Shown here piece by piece: positions 24,578 through 37,719 of a DNA stretch of 64,000 nucleotides. Position numbers and translations under genes: made by a program. Location of the stretch: contig NZ_BMSK01000014.1 of the NCBI RefSeq assembly GCF_014649115.1, positions 1-64,000 of the forward strand. The letters run 5' to 3'. Numbering within the stretch: the stretch's first letter is position 1; the number at the start of each line of letters is the position of its first letter. The DNA comes from Streptomyces eurythermus. GTDB lineage: Bacteria; Actinomycetota; Actinomycetes; Streptomycetales; Streptomycetaceae. The notes below the pieces were generated by a model. The model ran no database searches and had not been told where the DNA came from. It worked only from the letters and a program-made list of their open reading frames with translations.

Positions 24578-24668
24578 GGGCTCCTCCTCGCGCGTGCGCG
24601 GACCGCGGCACGGGTGCCGGGCGGTCGACACCGGCCGGCGGGCTTCTCCTCGCGGGTGCGCGGACCGC
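24578..24668 (+). repeat. 29-bp direct repeat, two copies 62 bases apart
   Basis: GGGCTCCTCCTCGCGC-type sequence at 24578-24606 recurs at 24640-24668 with 27 of 29 identical bases, both ending GCGCGGACCGC. No coding role is apparent. Confidence 0.75.
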
Positions 24669-24690
24669 TGTGGGCCGCCGGGCCGGCCGG

Positions 24691-25650
24691 TCAGGCATGG
24701 GCGCCCGGGAGCGGCTGGGCGGCCGGTCCGCCGGCGGCGGTCGCGCCGGTCCGCCGCTCGCCCGTGGACGGGAGGGTGCGGGCGGTCGCATCCGCGGGCA
24801 CCGTGGCGCCGGCCCCCGTGCCGCGCGCCGTCGCGGCCACGGTGGTGGCCGAGCGGACCAGCGCCGCCGTGGCCAGGGAGCGGGACTGCTGCGGCCAGGC
24901 GATCGCCAGGAGCGAGGGCGGCGCGTCCGTGACGGGCCGGTAGACGACCCCGGGGCGCGGATAGCGGCCGGCGACGGAGGCCGGCAGCACGGCCACCGTG
25001 TCGCCCAGCGCGACGAGCGTGAGCAGCTGGGCGAGGTCCCGGCCCACGCCGCGCGTCTCTTCGAGGAACCGGTGCAGTCCGCCGGGCCGCAGGCCCAGGT
25101 CGGCGAGGGCGATCCGGTCCCGGCCGGCCAGCGGGTGGGCCGGGCCGAGGGCGGCGACCCGGCCCTCCTCGAGCAGGGTCTCGCTGTCCAGGCCGGTGCG
25201 GTCGAACGGCTCGTGCAGCAGCGCCGCGTCCGCCTCCCCGCGCCGCAGCAGCCGGGGCTGTTCCCGCCACGCGCACAGCCGGACCGTCACCGGCAGGGCG
25301 CCGGGCCGGGCGGCGTAGTGCTCCAGGAGGGGCTCCAGCAGCCCCGCGTCGCCGTCGGCCTTGACCGCCAGGACCAGCTTCCGGTCCGGCCCGGCCGCGC
25401 GCCGCGCCCGCCGCCCGGCCGCCTGGAGGGCGTCCAGCGCGAACCGCGCCTCCGGCAGCAGCACCTCACCCGCCTCGGTCAGCGCGACGCGGTGCGTGGT
25501 CCGGTCGAACAGGGGCACCCCCAGCTCGTCCTCCAGCCGGCGGATCGCCCGGGACAGCGGCGGCGGGGAGATGCCCAGCCGCTCGGCGGCGCGGGCGAAG
25601 TTGAGTTCCTCGGCCACGGTGACGAAGTAGTGCAACAGGCGGGAGTCCAC
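24691..25650 (-). CDS. LysR-family transcriptional regulator
   Basis: A 319-residue LTTR. The winged helix is RLLHYFVTVAEELNFARAAERLGISPPPLSRAIRRLE (shown by its LSRAIR recognition helix), followed by a periplasmic-binding-fold effector domain (ALGPAHPLAGRD, GDTVAVLPASVA). The last 60 residues are an Ala/Thr/Arg-rich extension not typical of the family. GTG at 25650 is supported by GGAGGGGG 6 bases upstream. It is divergent from an NmrA-like gene, which is its probable target. Confidence 0.88.
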   Translation of the reverse strand: MDSRLLHYFVTVAEELNFARAAERLGISPPPLSRAIRRLEDELGVPLFDRTTHRVALTEAGEVLLPEARFALDALQAAGRRARRAAGPDRKLVLAVKADGDAGLLEPLLEHYAARPGALPVTVRLCAWREQPRLLRRGEADAALLHEPFDRTGLDSETLLEEGRVAALGPAHPLAGRDRIALADLGLRPGGLHRFLEETRGVGRDLAQLLTLVALGDTVAVLPASVAGRYPRPGVVYRPVTDAPPSLLAIAWPQQSRSLATAALVRSATTVAATARGTGAGATVPADATARTLPSTGERRTGATAAGGPAAQPLPGAHA

Positions 25651-25680
25651 CCCGCACCCCCTCCGCTCGGTATTGCCCTG

Positions 25681-25694
25681 AGGGTAACAACCCT
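25681..25694. promoter_or_regulatory. Possible LysR operator
   Basis: AGGGT-AACA-ACCCT is an inverted repeat, flanked by CCTGAG on the left and GAG on the right, 30 bases upstream of the LysR start and 90 before the divergent NmrA-like gene. It is the only clear dyad in the 134-base gap. Confidence 0.5.
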
Positions 25695-25784
25695 GAGCCG
25701 GCCGGTCCTTCAGTTCCCGGGACCCCGCGGGCAGGCTCGGGCACGTCTTCTTCCGCACATCGAGCACACCTTTCCGGAGCCCTC

Positions 25785-26675
25785 ATGATCCTCGTCACCA
25801 CCCCGACCGGACAGATCGGCGGCCAGGTCCTCGCCGCCCTCCTCGACGCCGGGGACGCGGCGGGAGCGGTGCGCGTCGTCGTCCGCGACCCCGCCCGCCT
25901 GTCCGCACGGGTACGCGCCCGCGTGGAGGCCGTCACCGGCTCGCACGCCGACCCCGACGTCATGGCCAAGGCGTGCGCGGGCGCCGACCGGGTGTTCTGG
26001 CTGGTGCCGCCGTCACTCACCGCCGACAGCGTCGAAGGCCACTTCCGCGCCTTCACCCGGCCGCTCGTGGACGCGATCGCGACGCAGGGCGTCGAGCGGG
26101 TCGTCGCCGTCTCCACCCTGGGCCGCGGGGTGGCCGAGCGCGCCGGGCAGATCTCGGCCTCGCTGGCCGCCGACGACGAGGTCCGCGCCACCGGCGTGCA
26201 CCACCGGGCGCTGTGCCCGCCGTACCTGATGGAGAACCTGCTCGCCCAGGCCGCCGCGCTGCGCGACGGCGGTGAGCTGGCCATGGCCGTGCCCGGCGAC
26301 CGGGTGCTGCGCACCTGCGCCACCCGGGACATCGCCGCCACGGCGGCCCGGCTGCTGCTCGACGGCACCTGGACCGGCCAGGCCGACGTACCGCTGGCGG
26401 GCCCCGACGACCTGACGCCCGAGGGGATGGCCCGGGTGGTGTCGGAGGTGCTGGACCGGCCGGTCCGCTTCCGCCGGGTCGGCGCCGAGGAGCAGAAGGC
26501 GGCGCTCCTCGGGCACGGCGCCACCGAGGCCGCGGCCCAGGGCCTGGCCGACATGATGCGTGCCCTCGACGAGCAGGACTTCTACGGCGCCGGCGTGCCC
26601 GTCACCCCCGGCACCGCGCCGACCGGCTTCCGCCGCTGGTGCGAGGAGGTGCTCAAGCCCGCCGTCCTCGGCTGA
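25785..26675 (+). CDS. NmrA-like NAD(P)-binding protein
   Basis: A 296-residue atypical SDR. TTPTGQIGGQVLAALL is a modified dinucleotide motif (GxxGxxG) and there is no YxxxK catalytic pair, as in NmrA-type redox sensors and quinone reductase QorB relatives. ATG at 25785 has GGAG upstream. Divergent from the LysR gene. It may be an NAD(P)H sensor or a quinone reductase; the sequence does not decide. Confidence 0.83.
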   Translation: MILVTTPTGQIGGQVLAALLDAGDAAGAVRVVVRDPARLSARVRARVEAVTGSHADPDVMAKACAGADRVFWLVPPSLTADSVEGHFRAFTRPLVDAIATQGVERVVAVSTLGRGVAERAGQISASLAADDEVRATGVHHRALCPPYLMENLLAQAAALRDGGELAMAVPGDRVLRTCATRDIAATAARLLLDGTWTGQADVPLAGPDDLTPEGMARVVSEVLDRPVRFRRVGAEEQKAALLGHGATEAAAQGLADMMRALDEQDFYGAGVPVTPGTAPTGFRRWCEEVLKPAVLG

Positions 26676-26684
26676 GTCCGCGGC

Positions 26685-27569
26685 TCAGCGCTCCAGCAGC
26701 ATCCGCTGCAACTCGCGCGCCGCCCGCGGCGGGGCCACGTCGCTGCGGTGGGCGAGCGCGATCGTACGGTGCAGTCCGGGCCGGGCCAGCGGGGTGACCC
26801 GCAGCCCGCGCCCGGCCCGGGTGGCGACCATGCGCGGCACCACCGCCACCCCCAGCCCGGCCCGGACGAACCCCAGCACCGCGTCCATCTCGCCGCCCTC
26901 CACCGCGAAGTCCGGCTCGAAGCCCTCCGCCCGGCACGCGGCCACGGTCAGCTCCCGCAGGTCGTACCCGTGCCGGAACATCACCAGCCGCTCGCCCGCC
27001 AGGTCGGCGATACGGATCACCCGCGCGCCCCGGCCGGGTGCCGGCGCCTCCGGCGAGGACACCACCACCAGGTCCTCGCGCAGCAGCTCCACCGTGGTCA
27101 GCGCGGGCGCCGGCGTCGGCAGCGGCAGCACGACCAGCGCCAGGTCGAGCGCACCGCGCGCCAGCTCCCGCACCAGGTCGTGCGAGCCGCCCTCCTCGAT
27201 CAGCAGCCGGATGCCCGGGTACCGGTCGTGGAAGGCGCGCAGCACATCAGGCAGCAGTCCGGTGCACAGACTCGGGGTCGCCCCCAGCCGCACCCGCCCC
27301 CGCCGCAGCTGCACCAGCTCCTGCACCTCGTGCCGGGCGGTGTCCGCGTCGGCCAGGATCCGCCGGGCCAGCGGCAGCAGCGCCTCGCCGGCGTCGGTGA
27401 GCGTGATGTTGCCCCGCGCGCGCAGGAACAGATCCGCGCCCAGCTCCCGCTCCAGCGCCCTGATCTGCTGGGACAGCGACGGCTGGGCCACGTGGACCCG
27501 TTCGGCGGCCCGGGTGAAGTGCCGGGTCTCGGCGACGGCCACGAAGTACTGGAGCTGCTGGAACTGCAC
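26685..27569 (-). CDS. LysR-family regulator next to sdhCAB
   Basis: A 294-residue LTTR. QLQYFVAVAETRHFTRAAERVHVAQPSLSQQI is split by residue blocks into the HTH, with LSQQIRALERELG as recognition helix, followed by an effector domain containing VRLGATPSLCTGLLPDVL and GLGVAVVPRMVA. It resembles CbbR/GltC-like regulators. GTG at 27569; ribosome site weak. It is divergent from sdhC, 84 bases apart, with an LTTR box between, so it probably controls this respiratory operon. Confidence 0.88.
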   Translation of the reverse strand: MQFQQLQYFVAVAETRHFTRAAERVHVAQPSLSQQIRALERELGADLFLRARGNITLTDAGEALLPLARRILADADTARHEVQELVQLRRGRVRLGATPSLCTGLLPDVLRAFHDRYPGIRLLIEEGGSHDLVRELARGALDLALVVLPLPTPAPALTTVELLREDLVVVSSPEAPAPGRGARVIRIADLAGERLVMFRHGYDLRELTVAACRAEGFEPDFAVEGGEMDAVLGFVRAGLGVAVVPRMVATRAGRGLRVTPLARPGLHRTIALAHRSDVAPPRAARELQRMLLER

Positions 27570-27577
27570 CCAGCCAG

Positions 27578-27594
27578 CATAGCCTCAGCCTATG
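27578..27594. promoter_or_regulatory. LTTR box between LysR gene and sdhC
   Basis: CATAG-CCTCAGC-CTATG is a perfect 5-7-5 inverted repeat that contains the LysR signature T-N11-A (T27580, A27592). It lies 8 bases upstream of the LysR start codon, the usual place of the autoregulatory site. Confidence 0.6.
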
Positions 27595-27614
27595 GAAACA
27601 AGCTACACCATGTC

Positions 27615-27645
27615 TTGGACCGATCGGGACCTTCGGCCCTAGCGT
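27615..27645 (+). promoter_or_regulatory. Possible sdhC promoter, near-leaderless
   Basis: TTGGAC (27615-27620) and TAGCGT (27640-27645) are separated by 19 bases. Transcription would begin almost at the ATG at 27654, in line with the lack of any Shine-Dalgarno sequence there. Confidence 0.4.
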
Positions 27646-27653
27646 TCTGTGCC

Positions 27654-28361
27654 ATGGCTCTGGCAACGCGGACGGACCGACGGCCGTCCATGGCGCGTAC
27701 CGTGTGGGACAGCTCCGTCGGCAAGAAGACGGTCATGGCCGTCAGCGGCGTGATCATGCTGCTGTACCTGGTCGCCCACGTCATCGGCAACCTGAAGATC
27801 TTCTTCGGCCCGGACGAGTTCAACCACTACGGGCACTGGCTGCGCACCGTCGGCGAACCCTTCATGCACTACGAGTGGACGCTCTGGCTGATCCGGGTCG
27901 TCCTCGTCGTCGCCGTGGTCGCCCATGCCACGTCCGCCTACCAGCTCAGCCGCCGCGACCTCAAGGCCCGCCCCACCAAGTACGTCCACAGCAAGCCGCG
28001 GGCGAGCTACGCGACGCGCACCATGCGCTGGGGCGGGGTCATCCTCGGGCTGTTCATCGTCTGGCACGTCCTCGACCTGACCACCGGCACCGTGCACTCC
28101 GGCGGCTTCCAGGAGGGACACCCGTACCAGAACGTCGTGGACACCTTCTCCACCTGGTACGGCAACGTCATCTACATCGTCGCGATGCTCGCGCTCGGCC
28201 TGCACATCCGGCACGGCTTCTGGAGCGCCGCCCAGACCCTCGGCGTCGGCAGCCGCGCCCGCGACCGCGCCCTGAAGACCGTCGCCAACGTCCTCGCGCT
28301 GCTGCTCACGGCCGGCTTCGTCGCCGTACCCGTGGGCGTCATGACCGGAGTGGTGAGCTGA
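27654..28361 (+). CDS. sdhC: Succinate dehydrogenase cytochrome b subunit
   Basis: A 235-residue five-helix membrane subunit of the single-polypeptide (type B, diheme) class. Helices begin at KTVMAVSGVIMLLYLVAHVIGN, WLIRVVLVVAVVAHATSAY, WGGVILGLFIVWHVLDL, VIYIVAMLALGLHIRHG and ANVLALLLTAGFVAVP; His residues in helices 1, 2, 3 and 4 can ligate two hemes. It anchors SdhA and SdhB and reacts with menaquinone. First gene of the operon, 3 bases from sdhA. A second in-frame ATG (MARTVW) exists; neither has a ribosome site. Confidence 0.9.
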   Translation: MALATRTDRRPSMARTVWDSSVGKKTVMAVSGVIMLLYLVAHVIGNLKIFFGPDEFNHYGHWLRTVGEPFMHYEWTLWLIRVVLVVAVVAHATSAYQLSRRDLKARPTKYVHSKPRASYATRTMRWGGVILGLFIVWHVLDLTTGTVHSGGFQEGHPYQNVVDTFSTWYGNVIYIVAMLALGLHIRHGFWSAAQTLGVGSRARDRALKTVANVLALLLTAGFVAVPVGVMTGVVS

Positions 28362-28364
28362 CCC

Positions 28365-30307
<1,943 letters not shown>

Positions 30308-30311
<4 letters not shown>

Positions 30312-31057
30312 AGCTCACCCTGCGCGTCTGGCGGCAGAAGAACGCCGGCGCCGAAGGAGCGATGTCCACCTACGAGGTGGACGACATCTCGCCCGACATG
30401 TCCTTCCTGGAGATGCTGGACGTCCTCAACGAACAGCTCATCCTGTCCGGTGAGGAGCCCGTCGCCTTCGACCACGACTGCCGCGAGGGCATCTGCGGCG
30501 CGTGCAGCCTCGTCATCAACGGCGACGCGCACGGGCCGGAGCGCACCACCACCTGCCAGCTGCACATGCGGTCCTTCAAGGACGGCGACACCATCGACAT
30601 CGAGCCGTGGCGGGCGTCCGCGTTCCCGGTGATCAAGGACCTGGTGGTGGACCGGTCGGCGTTCGACCGGATCATCCAGGCCGGCGGCTACATCACCGCC
30701 CCCACCGGTTCCGCGCCGGAGGCCCACGCCACCCCGGTGCCCAAGGCCGACGCCGACTTCGCCTTCGAGCACGCCGAGTGCATCGGCTGCGGGGCCTGCG
30801 TGGCCGCGTGCCCCAACGGCGCGGCGATGCTGTTCACCTCCGCCAAGGTCAACCACCTCAACGTGCTGCCCCAGGGCGCGCCCGAGCGGGAGACCCGGGT
30901 GCTGGACATGGTGGCCCAGATGGACGCGGAGGGCTTCGGCGGCTGCACGCTCACCGGCGAGTGCGCCACGGCCTGCCCCAAGGGCATCCCGCTGATGTCC
31001 ATCACCAGCATGAACAAGGAGTGGCTGCGGGCCACCCGGAAGGCCGGCAAGAGGTAG
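30308..31057 (+). CDS. sdhB: Succinate dehydrogenase iron-sulfur subunit
   Basis: A 249-residue electron-transfer subunit. The plant-type 2Fe-2S site is CREGICGACSLVING with a later Cys (TTTC), and the bacterial ferredoxin part has CIGCGACVAACPNG and CTLTGECATACPKGIP, supplying ligands for the 4Fe-4S and 3Fe-4S clusters. Passes electrons from SdhA to the quinone site of SdhC. The start overlaps sdhA by 4 bases; a strong hairpin follows the stop. Confidence 0.92.
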
Positions 31058-31099
31058 CCGCCGCCTGAAGATACGTTCGCCGACATCAGGCGGGCGGGC

Positions 31100-31127
31100 G
31101 GGGCCGGGGAGGTGCTCACCCGGCCCC
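31100..31127 (+). terminator. Terminator hairpin of the sdhCAB operon
   Basis: GGGGCCGGG and CCCGGCCCC form a 9-bp perfect stem around a 10-base loop, 43 bases after the sdhB stop and 34 bases before the next ATG. Confidence 0.75.
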
Positions 31128-31161
31128 GTCTGGTGTTCCGGCCCCCCTGTAGCCTGCCGCC

Positions 31162-32187
31162 ATGATCTTCGGGAACAAGCGGACGGCACCGTTCAGTGAT
31201 GCCGTGGCCGGTTTCGAGACCGCCGTCCGCGCGCAGGACGCGGACCGCTCGCAGCAGTACTACCAGGACCTGCACCGGTACTTCCGCGAGGCGGACGACC
31301 AGGAGTTCCAGGAGGCCGGGCCACGGCTGGCGGCGGTCCTCGACGAGATGCCGCCGTACCCCCGCGCCACCGTCGCCGTGCTCGTCGGCGCGTGCGTCGA
31401 ACGCGGCGCCGACCCCACCGCCTGCGCACCCCACGTCCTCGCCGGCCTCGCCGGGGCCCTCGACGACGCCCGCGCGTTCTGCGACCGCTGGGCGGCCACC
31501 GGCGGCGGCGACTTCCCCGACCCGCAGGCCGAGGAGCCGCCGGAGGACCTCCTCGACCGGGTGGACCCCGACCAGGCCGTCGCCTGGCTCACCCTGCACC
31601 ACTGGGAGATGGCCGCCGTCGCCATGCTCAACCACGCCGCCGTCCGCACCGCGCTCGACGCCGGCACCCGCACCCGCCTCTTCCGGACCCTGCGCTCGGT
31701 CGAGGAGGACTCCGGGCACGACTTCAAGTGCCTGGCCTACGCCCTGCTCGTCCTCGACGAACCCCTCGTCGTCCTGCACCGCCCCACCGGCACCGGCTAC
31801 GCCCTGCGCATGACCGGCATCGGCGACAACTTCCAGCTGCACACCCTGCTCGCCGACGTCCTCATAGGCGGTGGCCACCTGCCCGGCCGGGCCCCGTCCG
31901 CCGAGGAGGCCGCCGTCTGCCGGGACCGGCCCGGACAGGTGGACACCACCGGCTCCTTCAACCTCGTCACCCCCTCCGGCGACTGGGTGTGGAACGAGGG
32001 CACCCCCTCGGACATCCCCGTCGTGGACGGCGTACGGCTGCTCGTCCTGGACCCGCCGCCGTACGAGCGGAGCTGGCCCGCCGGCCGCTTCTTCCCGCAC
32101 ATGAGGGGCGACCTCGTCCTGGAACGGGTGCTGGATCCGGACGAGGCCGGGCGGCTGCTCGCCGGCTGCGTCACCCAGGACGGGTGA
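31162..32187 (+). CDS. Conserved hypothetical protein, soluble
   Basis: A 341-residue protein I recognise only as conserved in Streptomyces near sdhCAB. It is acidic, without signal or membrane helix; the N-half is helical (VAGFETAVRAQDADRSQQYYQDLHRYF), the C-half has GTGYALRMTGIGDNFQLHTLLADVLIG and GSFNLVTPSGDWVWNEGTPSD blocks. ATG at 31162 lies 7 bases after TAGCCT, a plausible -10 box, and lacks a ribosome site, so translation is probably leaderless. Confidence 0.72.
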   Translation: MIFGNKRTAPFSDAVAGFETAVRAQDADRSQQYYQDLHRYFREADDQEFQEAGPRLAAVLDEMPPYPRATVAVLVGACVERGADPTACAPHVLAGLAGALDDARAFCDRWAATGGGDFPDPQAEEPPEDLLDRVDPDQAVAWLTLHHWEMAAVAMLNHAAVRTALDAGTRTRLFRTLRSVEEDSGHDFKCLAYALLVLDEPLVVLHRPTGTGYALRMTGIGDNFQLHTLLADVLIGGGHLPGRAPSAEEAAVCRDRPGQVDTTGSFNLVTPSGDWVWNEGTPSDIPVVDGVRLLVLDPPPYERSWPAGRFFPHMRGDLVLERVLDPDEAGRLLAGCVTQDG

Positions 32188-32328
32188 CCGGGGCGTTCAC
32201 CGGCCCCACATCCGCGCTCCCGGCACCGGTCACGCGCACGCCAACCGGCATCGGAAGAACAGGAGCGGAGGGCCGCGCACACCGGGCCCGCCGCCCCTGC
32301 CGACCCGGCCCGTGCCCAGGAGTAAGCC

Positions 32329-33099
32329 ATGACCGGCGTTCCCACCCTCGACCGTCCCCCGCAGCCCGCGGCCCCCGCCCGCTACACCGTCACCCTCGCC
32401 CACGACGAGGCCGACGTGCGTGCCGCGCAGCGGCTGCGGCACGACGTCTTCGCCGGGGAGATGGGAGCCCTGCTGGCCACCCCGGAACCCGGGCACGACA
32501 TCGACGCCTTCGACGCCTACTGCGACCACCTCCTCGTCCGCGAGGAGGCGACCGGGCAGATCGTCGGCACCTACCGGCTGCTGCCGCCGGAGCGGGCCGC
32601 CGTCGCCGGCCGGCTCTACTCCGACGGCGAGTTCGACCTCACCGCGCTCGACGCCATCCGGCCGCGGCTGGTCGAGGTCGGCCGCTCCTGCGTCCACCCC
32701 GACCACCGCGACGGCGCCGTCATCGGCCTGATCTGGGCCGGCATAGCCCGCTACATGACCGACCGGGGCCACGAGTGGCTGGCCGGCTGCTGCTCCGTAC
32801 CGCTCGCCGACGGCGGCGCCCTCGCCGCCGGCACCTGGCAGCGGGTGCGCGAACGGCACCTGGCACCCGAGGAGTTCCGGGTCCGGCCGCTGCTGCCGTG
32901 GACGGCGCCCGCGCACGCCCCGGCCGCCCGCACCGAGCTGCCCGCCCTGCTGCGCGGCTACCTCCGGCTCGGCGCCTGGGTGTGCGGGGAGCCCGCGCAC
33001 GACCCCGGCTTCGGGGTGGCCGACCTCTACGTCCTGCTGTCCATGCGCCGGGTCGACCCGCGCTACCTGCGCCACTTCCTCTCCCTCGTCCCGGCCTGA
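32329..33099 (+). CDS. olsB: L-ornithine N-alpha-acyltransferase (lyso-ornithine lipid synthase)
   Basis: A 256-residue GNAT-like enzyme that attaches a 3-hydroxyacyl chain from ACP to the alpha-amino group of ornithine. RLRHDVFAGEMG, DAFDAYCDHLLV, GTYRLLPPERA, EVGRSCVHPDHRDGAVI and RYMTDRGHEWLAGCCSVPL are family blocks. ATG at 32329 has AGGAG 5 bases upstream. The stop shares one base with the olsA start, so both acyltransferases are coupled and would together form ornithine lipid. Confidence 0.87.
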   Translation: MTGVPTLDRPPQPAAPARYTVTLAHDEADVRAAQRLRHDVFAGEMGALLATPEPGHDIDAFDAYCDHLLVREEATGQIVGTYRLLPPERAAVAGRLYSDGEFDLTALDAIRPRLVEVGRSCVHPDHRDGAVIGLIWAGIARYMTDRGHEWLAGCCSVPLADGGALAAGTWQRVRERHLAPEEFRVRPLLPWTAPAHAPAARTELPALLRGYLRLGAWVCGEPAHDPGFGVADLYVLLSMRRVDPRYLRHFLSLVPA

Positions 33100-33962
33100 T
33101 GAGCGGCTGGCTGCCCACCGCGCCGTGCACCCCGGCCGCCTGCGTGGAGCCCGTCCGGGCCACCGCGTCCGTCCCCCGGGCCGTGCTGCGGCTGACCGCG
33201 CTCGCGGCCCTGGTGCTGGCCGGGATCGCGCTGTCCCCGTTCGGGGGGCGGGTCCCGGCCGCGTGGGTCCGGCGGTGGTGCCGGCTGCTCGTGCGGGCCG
33301 CCGGGGTCCGGGTACGGGTCACCGGCCCCGCCCCGCCGGACGGCGGGCTGCTGCTCGTCGCCAACCACGTCTCCTGGCTGGACATCCCGCTGCTCGCCGC
33401 CGTCCGCCCGGCCCGGATGCTCGCCAAGGCCGAGGTGCGGCGGTGGCCCCTGGCGGGCGCGCTCGCCGCGCGCGGCGGGGCCCTGTTCCTCGAACGGGAC
33501 CGGCTGCGCGCCCTGCCCGGCACGGTGGCCCGGATCGCCGGCACCCTGCGCGCGGGCGGCGCCGTGACCGCCTTCCCCGAGGGCAGCACCTGGTGCGGAC
33601 GCGCCCAGGGCCGCTTCCGCCGGGCCGTCTTCCAGGCCGCGCTCGACGCGGGCGTACCGGTGCAACCGGTCGGGCTGCGCTACCGGCGGCCGGACGGCGG
33701 CCCCGGCACGGCGGCGGCCTTCGTCGGCGAGGACACCCTGCTGGCCTCCCTGTGGAGGGTGGCCCGGACCCGCGGTCTGGTCGCCGAGGTGGAGATACGC
33801 CCGCTGATCCGGCCGGGCACCCACCCCGACCGCCGCACCCTGGCCCGCGCCGCCCAGCCGCCCGCCTCCGAGCCGGCCTGGACCCACGCGGCCCTGGTCG
33901 CCGGCGCCCAGGCGCGCCCGCTCGGCGACATCCGGGCGCGCCGCCCGGTCCTCAGGGCATGA
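33099..33962 (+). CDS. olsA: 1-acyl-sn-glycerol-3-phosphate-type acyltransferase (ornithine lipid O-acyltransferase)
   Basis: A 287-residue membrane-associated PlsC-family enzyme. One helix (LRLTALAALVLAGIALSPFG) precedes motif I NHVSWLDIP (NHxxxxD), motif II GGALFLERD, motif III FPEGSTWCG and motif IV VPVQPVGLRY. With OlsB upstream it most likely esterifies lyso-ornithine lipid to ornithine lipid; a general lysophosphatidate activity is the alternative. ATG overlaps the olsB stop (TGATG). Confidence 0.85.
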   Translation: MSGWLPTAPCTPAACVEPVRATASVPRAVLRLTALAALVLAGIALSPFGGRVPAAWVRRWCRLLVRAAGVRVRVTGPAPPDGGLLLVANHVSWLDIPLLAAVRPARMLAKAEVRRWPLAGALAARGGALFLERDRLRALPGTVARIAGTLRAGGAVTAFPEGSTWCGRAQGRFRRAVFQAALDAGVPVQPVGLRYRRPDGGPGTAAAFVGEDTLLASLWRVARTRGLVAEVEIRPLIRPGTHPDRRTLARAAQPPASEPAWTHAALVAGAQARPLGDIRARRPVLRA

Positions 33963-33992
33963 CCGGGGCGCGAGCGGTGCCGTCCCGGGCGA

Positions 33993-36323
<2,331 letters not shown>

Positions 36324-36353
36324 CGGGGGAACTCTATCCGCCCCCGCGCGCCG

Positions 36354-36548
36354 CTACCGCGGAGGGTTGCCGGGGTCCTGCGGCCGGGTGCCGAACTCGT
36401 CCCTCAGCTTGTCCTGCCCGGTGTCGACCTGCGACTGGTACTTGCCGCCGGTGCGCTGGTCCAAGTAGTCGCCGCCCTTGTCGATGCCCTTGTCGGCCGT
36501 GCTCTCGTGGCCCTTGATCATCTGCTTGAGCTTGTCCAGCATGGACAT
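36354..36548 (-). CDS. MT0933-like antitoxin-family small protein
   Basis: A 64-residue protein of the MT0933/Rv0909 antitoxin family: MLDKLKQMIKGHE then ADKGIDKGGDYLDQRTGGKY and VDTGQDKL. ATG at 36548 has GAGGAGA 6 bases upstream. In mycobacteria members are annotated as antitoxins; no toxin gene lies next to it here, and in Streptomyces these proteins are often solitary, so the antitoxin role is unproven. Confidence 0.82.
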   Translation of the reverse strand: MSMLDKLKQMIKGHESTADKGIDKGGDYLDQRTGGKYQSQVDTGQDKLRDEFGTRPQDPGNPPR

Positions 36549-36627
36549 GGCAGTCTCCTCGTCGCTGACAGGCTTGCCCTCCCAGGGTCACCGGCCCGCG
36601 CCGGAACCGCATCTCGGGGACCGGGGC

Positions 36628-37635
36628 TCACCGGCCCGGCGCGAACAGCGCGGCCAGCCGCCGGAAGGAGTCCAGCAGCCCCGTACGGTCGTAGGTGCTG
36701 GTCGTCACGAGCACCTCCTCGGCGCCCGTCTCCTTCAGCACCCTCTCCAGCTCGTGCGCGACCTGCTCCGGGGTGCCCGCGATGTGCCCGGCGAGCGCGG
36801 ACTCGTACAGGTCCCGCTCCTTCGCCGTCATCGTCCGCGCCTCCACTGACTCGGCGGGGGCGAGCGGCGGGAAGGTGCCGTGGGTGCGGGAGTACGCCAG
36901 CGACCAGGCCTCGGGGACCAGCAGCCGGCGCGCCTCGGCCTCGGTGCCGGCGACCGCGACCGTGCCGGAGATCACCACGTACGGCTCGGCCGCCCAGCGG
37001 GACGGGCGGAACAGGGAGCGGTACTGGTCGATGCCGCGCAGCATCTTCTCCCGGCCCCGCAGATCGCCGATGACCATGGGCAGGCCCGCGCGGGCCGCTG
37101 TCCGCGCGCCCTCGCCCAGGGCCAGCACGAACGGCGGCACGGTCAGGCCCTCGGCGGGCCGGGCCCGCACCCCGGTCGGCGAGCCGCCCGTGAACCACTC
37201 CAGCAGCTCCGCGAGCTGGGCCGCGAAGTCCTCGGCGTCGCCCTTGTCCCGGCCCAGCGCCTTGCGCACCCCGTCCGTGAAGCCGACCGAGCGGCCGAGC
37301 CCCATGTCGATGCGCCCCGGGAACAGCGCCTCCAGCACCCCGAACTGCTCGGCGACGACCAGGGACCGGTGGTTGGGCAGCATGACCCCGCCGGTGCCCA
37401 CCCGGACGGTGCGGGTGGCGGCGGCGACCGCGGCGGCGAGCACGGTCGGCGCCGACCCGGCGACCCCGGGCACGCCGTGGTGCTCGGACACCCAGAACCG
37501 GTGGTAACCGAGCGCCTCCGCCTCCCGGGCCAGCGCGACGGTGTCCCGCAGCGCCTCGCCGGGCGGACGGCCCTCGCGGGTGCGCGAGCGGTCGAGGACG
37601 GAGAACCGGGTGCGGCTGATCACTGTGCTGCTCAC
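36628..37635 (-). CDS. LLM-class flavin-dependent oxidoreductase
   Basis: A 335-residue bacterial-luciferase-fold enzyme using FMN or F420. AEALGYHRFWVSEHHGVPGVAGSAP, VRVGTGGVMLPNHRSLVVAEQFG and RIDMGLGRSVG are the diagnostic blocks of the group that includes MsnO8 monooxygenases. GTG at 37635 was taken as start; GTG at 37623 is equally possible because neither has a ribosome site. Substrate unknown. Confidence 0.85.
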   Translation of the reverse strand: MSSTVISRTRFSVLDRSRTREGRPPGEALRDTVALAREAEALGYHRFWVSEHHGVPGVAGSAPTVLAAAVAAATRTVRVGTGGVMLPNHRSLVVAEQFGVLEALFPGRIDMGLGRSVGFTDGVRKALGRDKGDAEDFAAQLAELLEWFTGGSPTGVRARPAEGLTVPPFVLALGEGARTAARAGLPMVIGDLRGREKMLRGIDQYRSLFRPSRWAAEPYVVISGTVAVAGTEAEARRLLVPEAWSLAYSRTHGTFPPLAPAESVEARTMTAKERDLYESALAGHIAGTPEQVAHELERVLKETGAEEVLVTTSTYDRTGLLDSFRRLAALFAPGR

Positions 37636-37719
37636 GCAGTGTTCAACGCCGGGACGCGCGCGGGATTCCCGGATGTCCGTGCGGGCGCGCGGGGAACGGC
37701 GACTGGCTAGGGTGACCGT

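Larger units (their letters stand above)
24351..24690. other. 340-base convergent intergenic region with nested repeats
   Basis: No gene is seen between the rmdA and LysR stop codons. The region holds a short GC palindrome (CCCCGCGC/GCGCGGGG, 24398-24414), a long perfect inverted repeat (24480-24552) and a 29-base imperfect direct repeat (24578 and 24640). It probably serves as bidirectional terminator. Confidence 0.6.

Noticed and set aside
36354..36548. Toxin-antitoxin pair with the LLM oxidoreductase or UvrA2 neighbour
   Set aside because: Neither neighbour is a toxin family and spacing does not suggest an operon; only family membership is supported.
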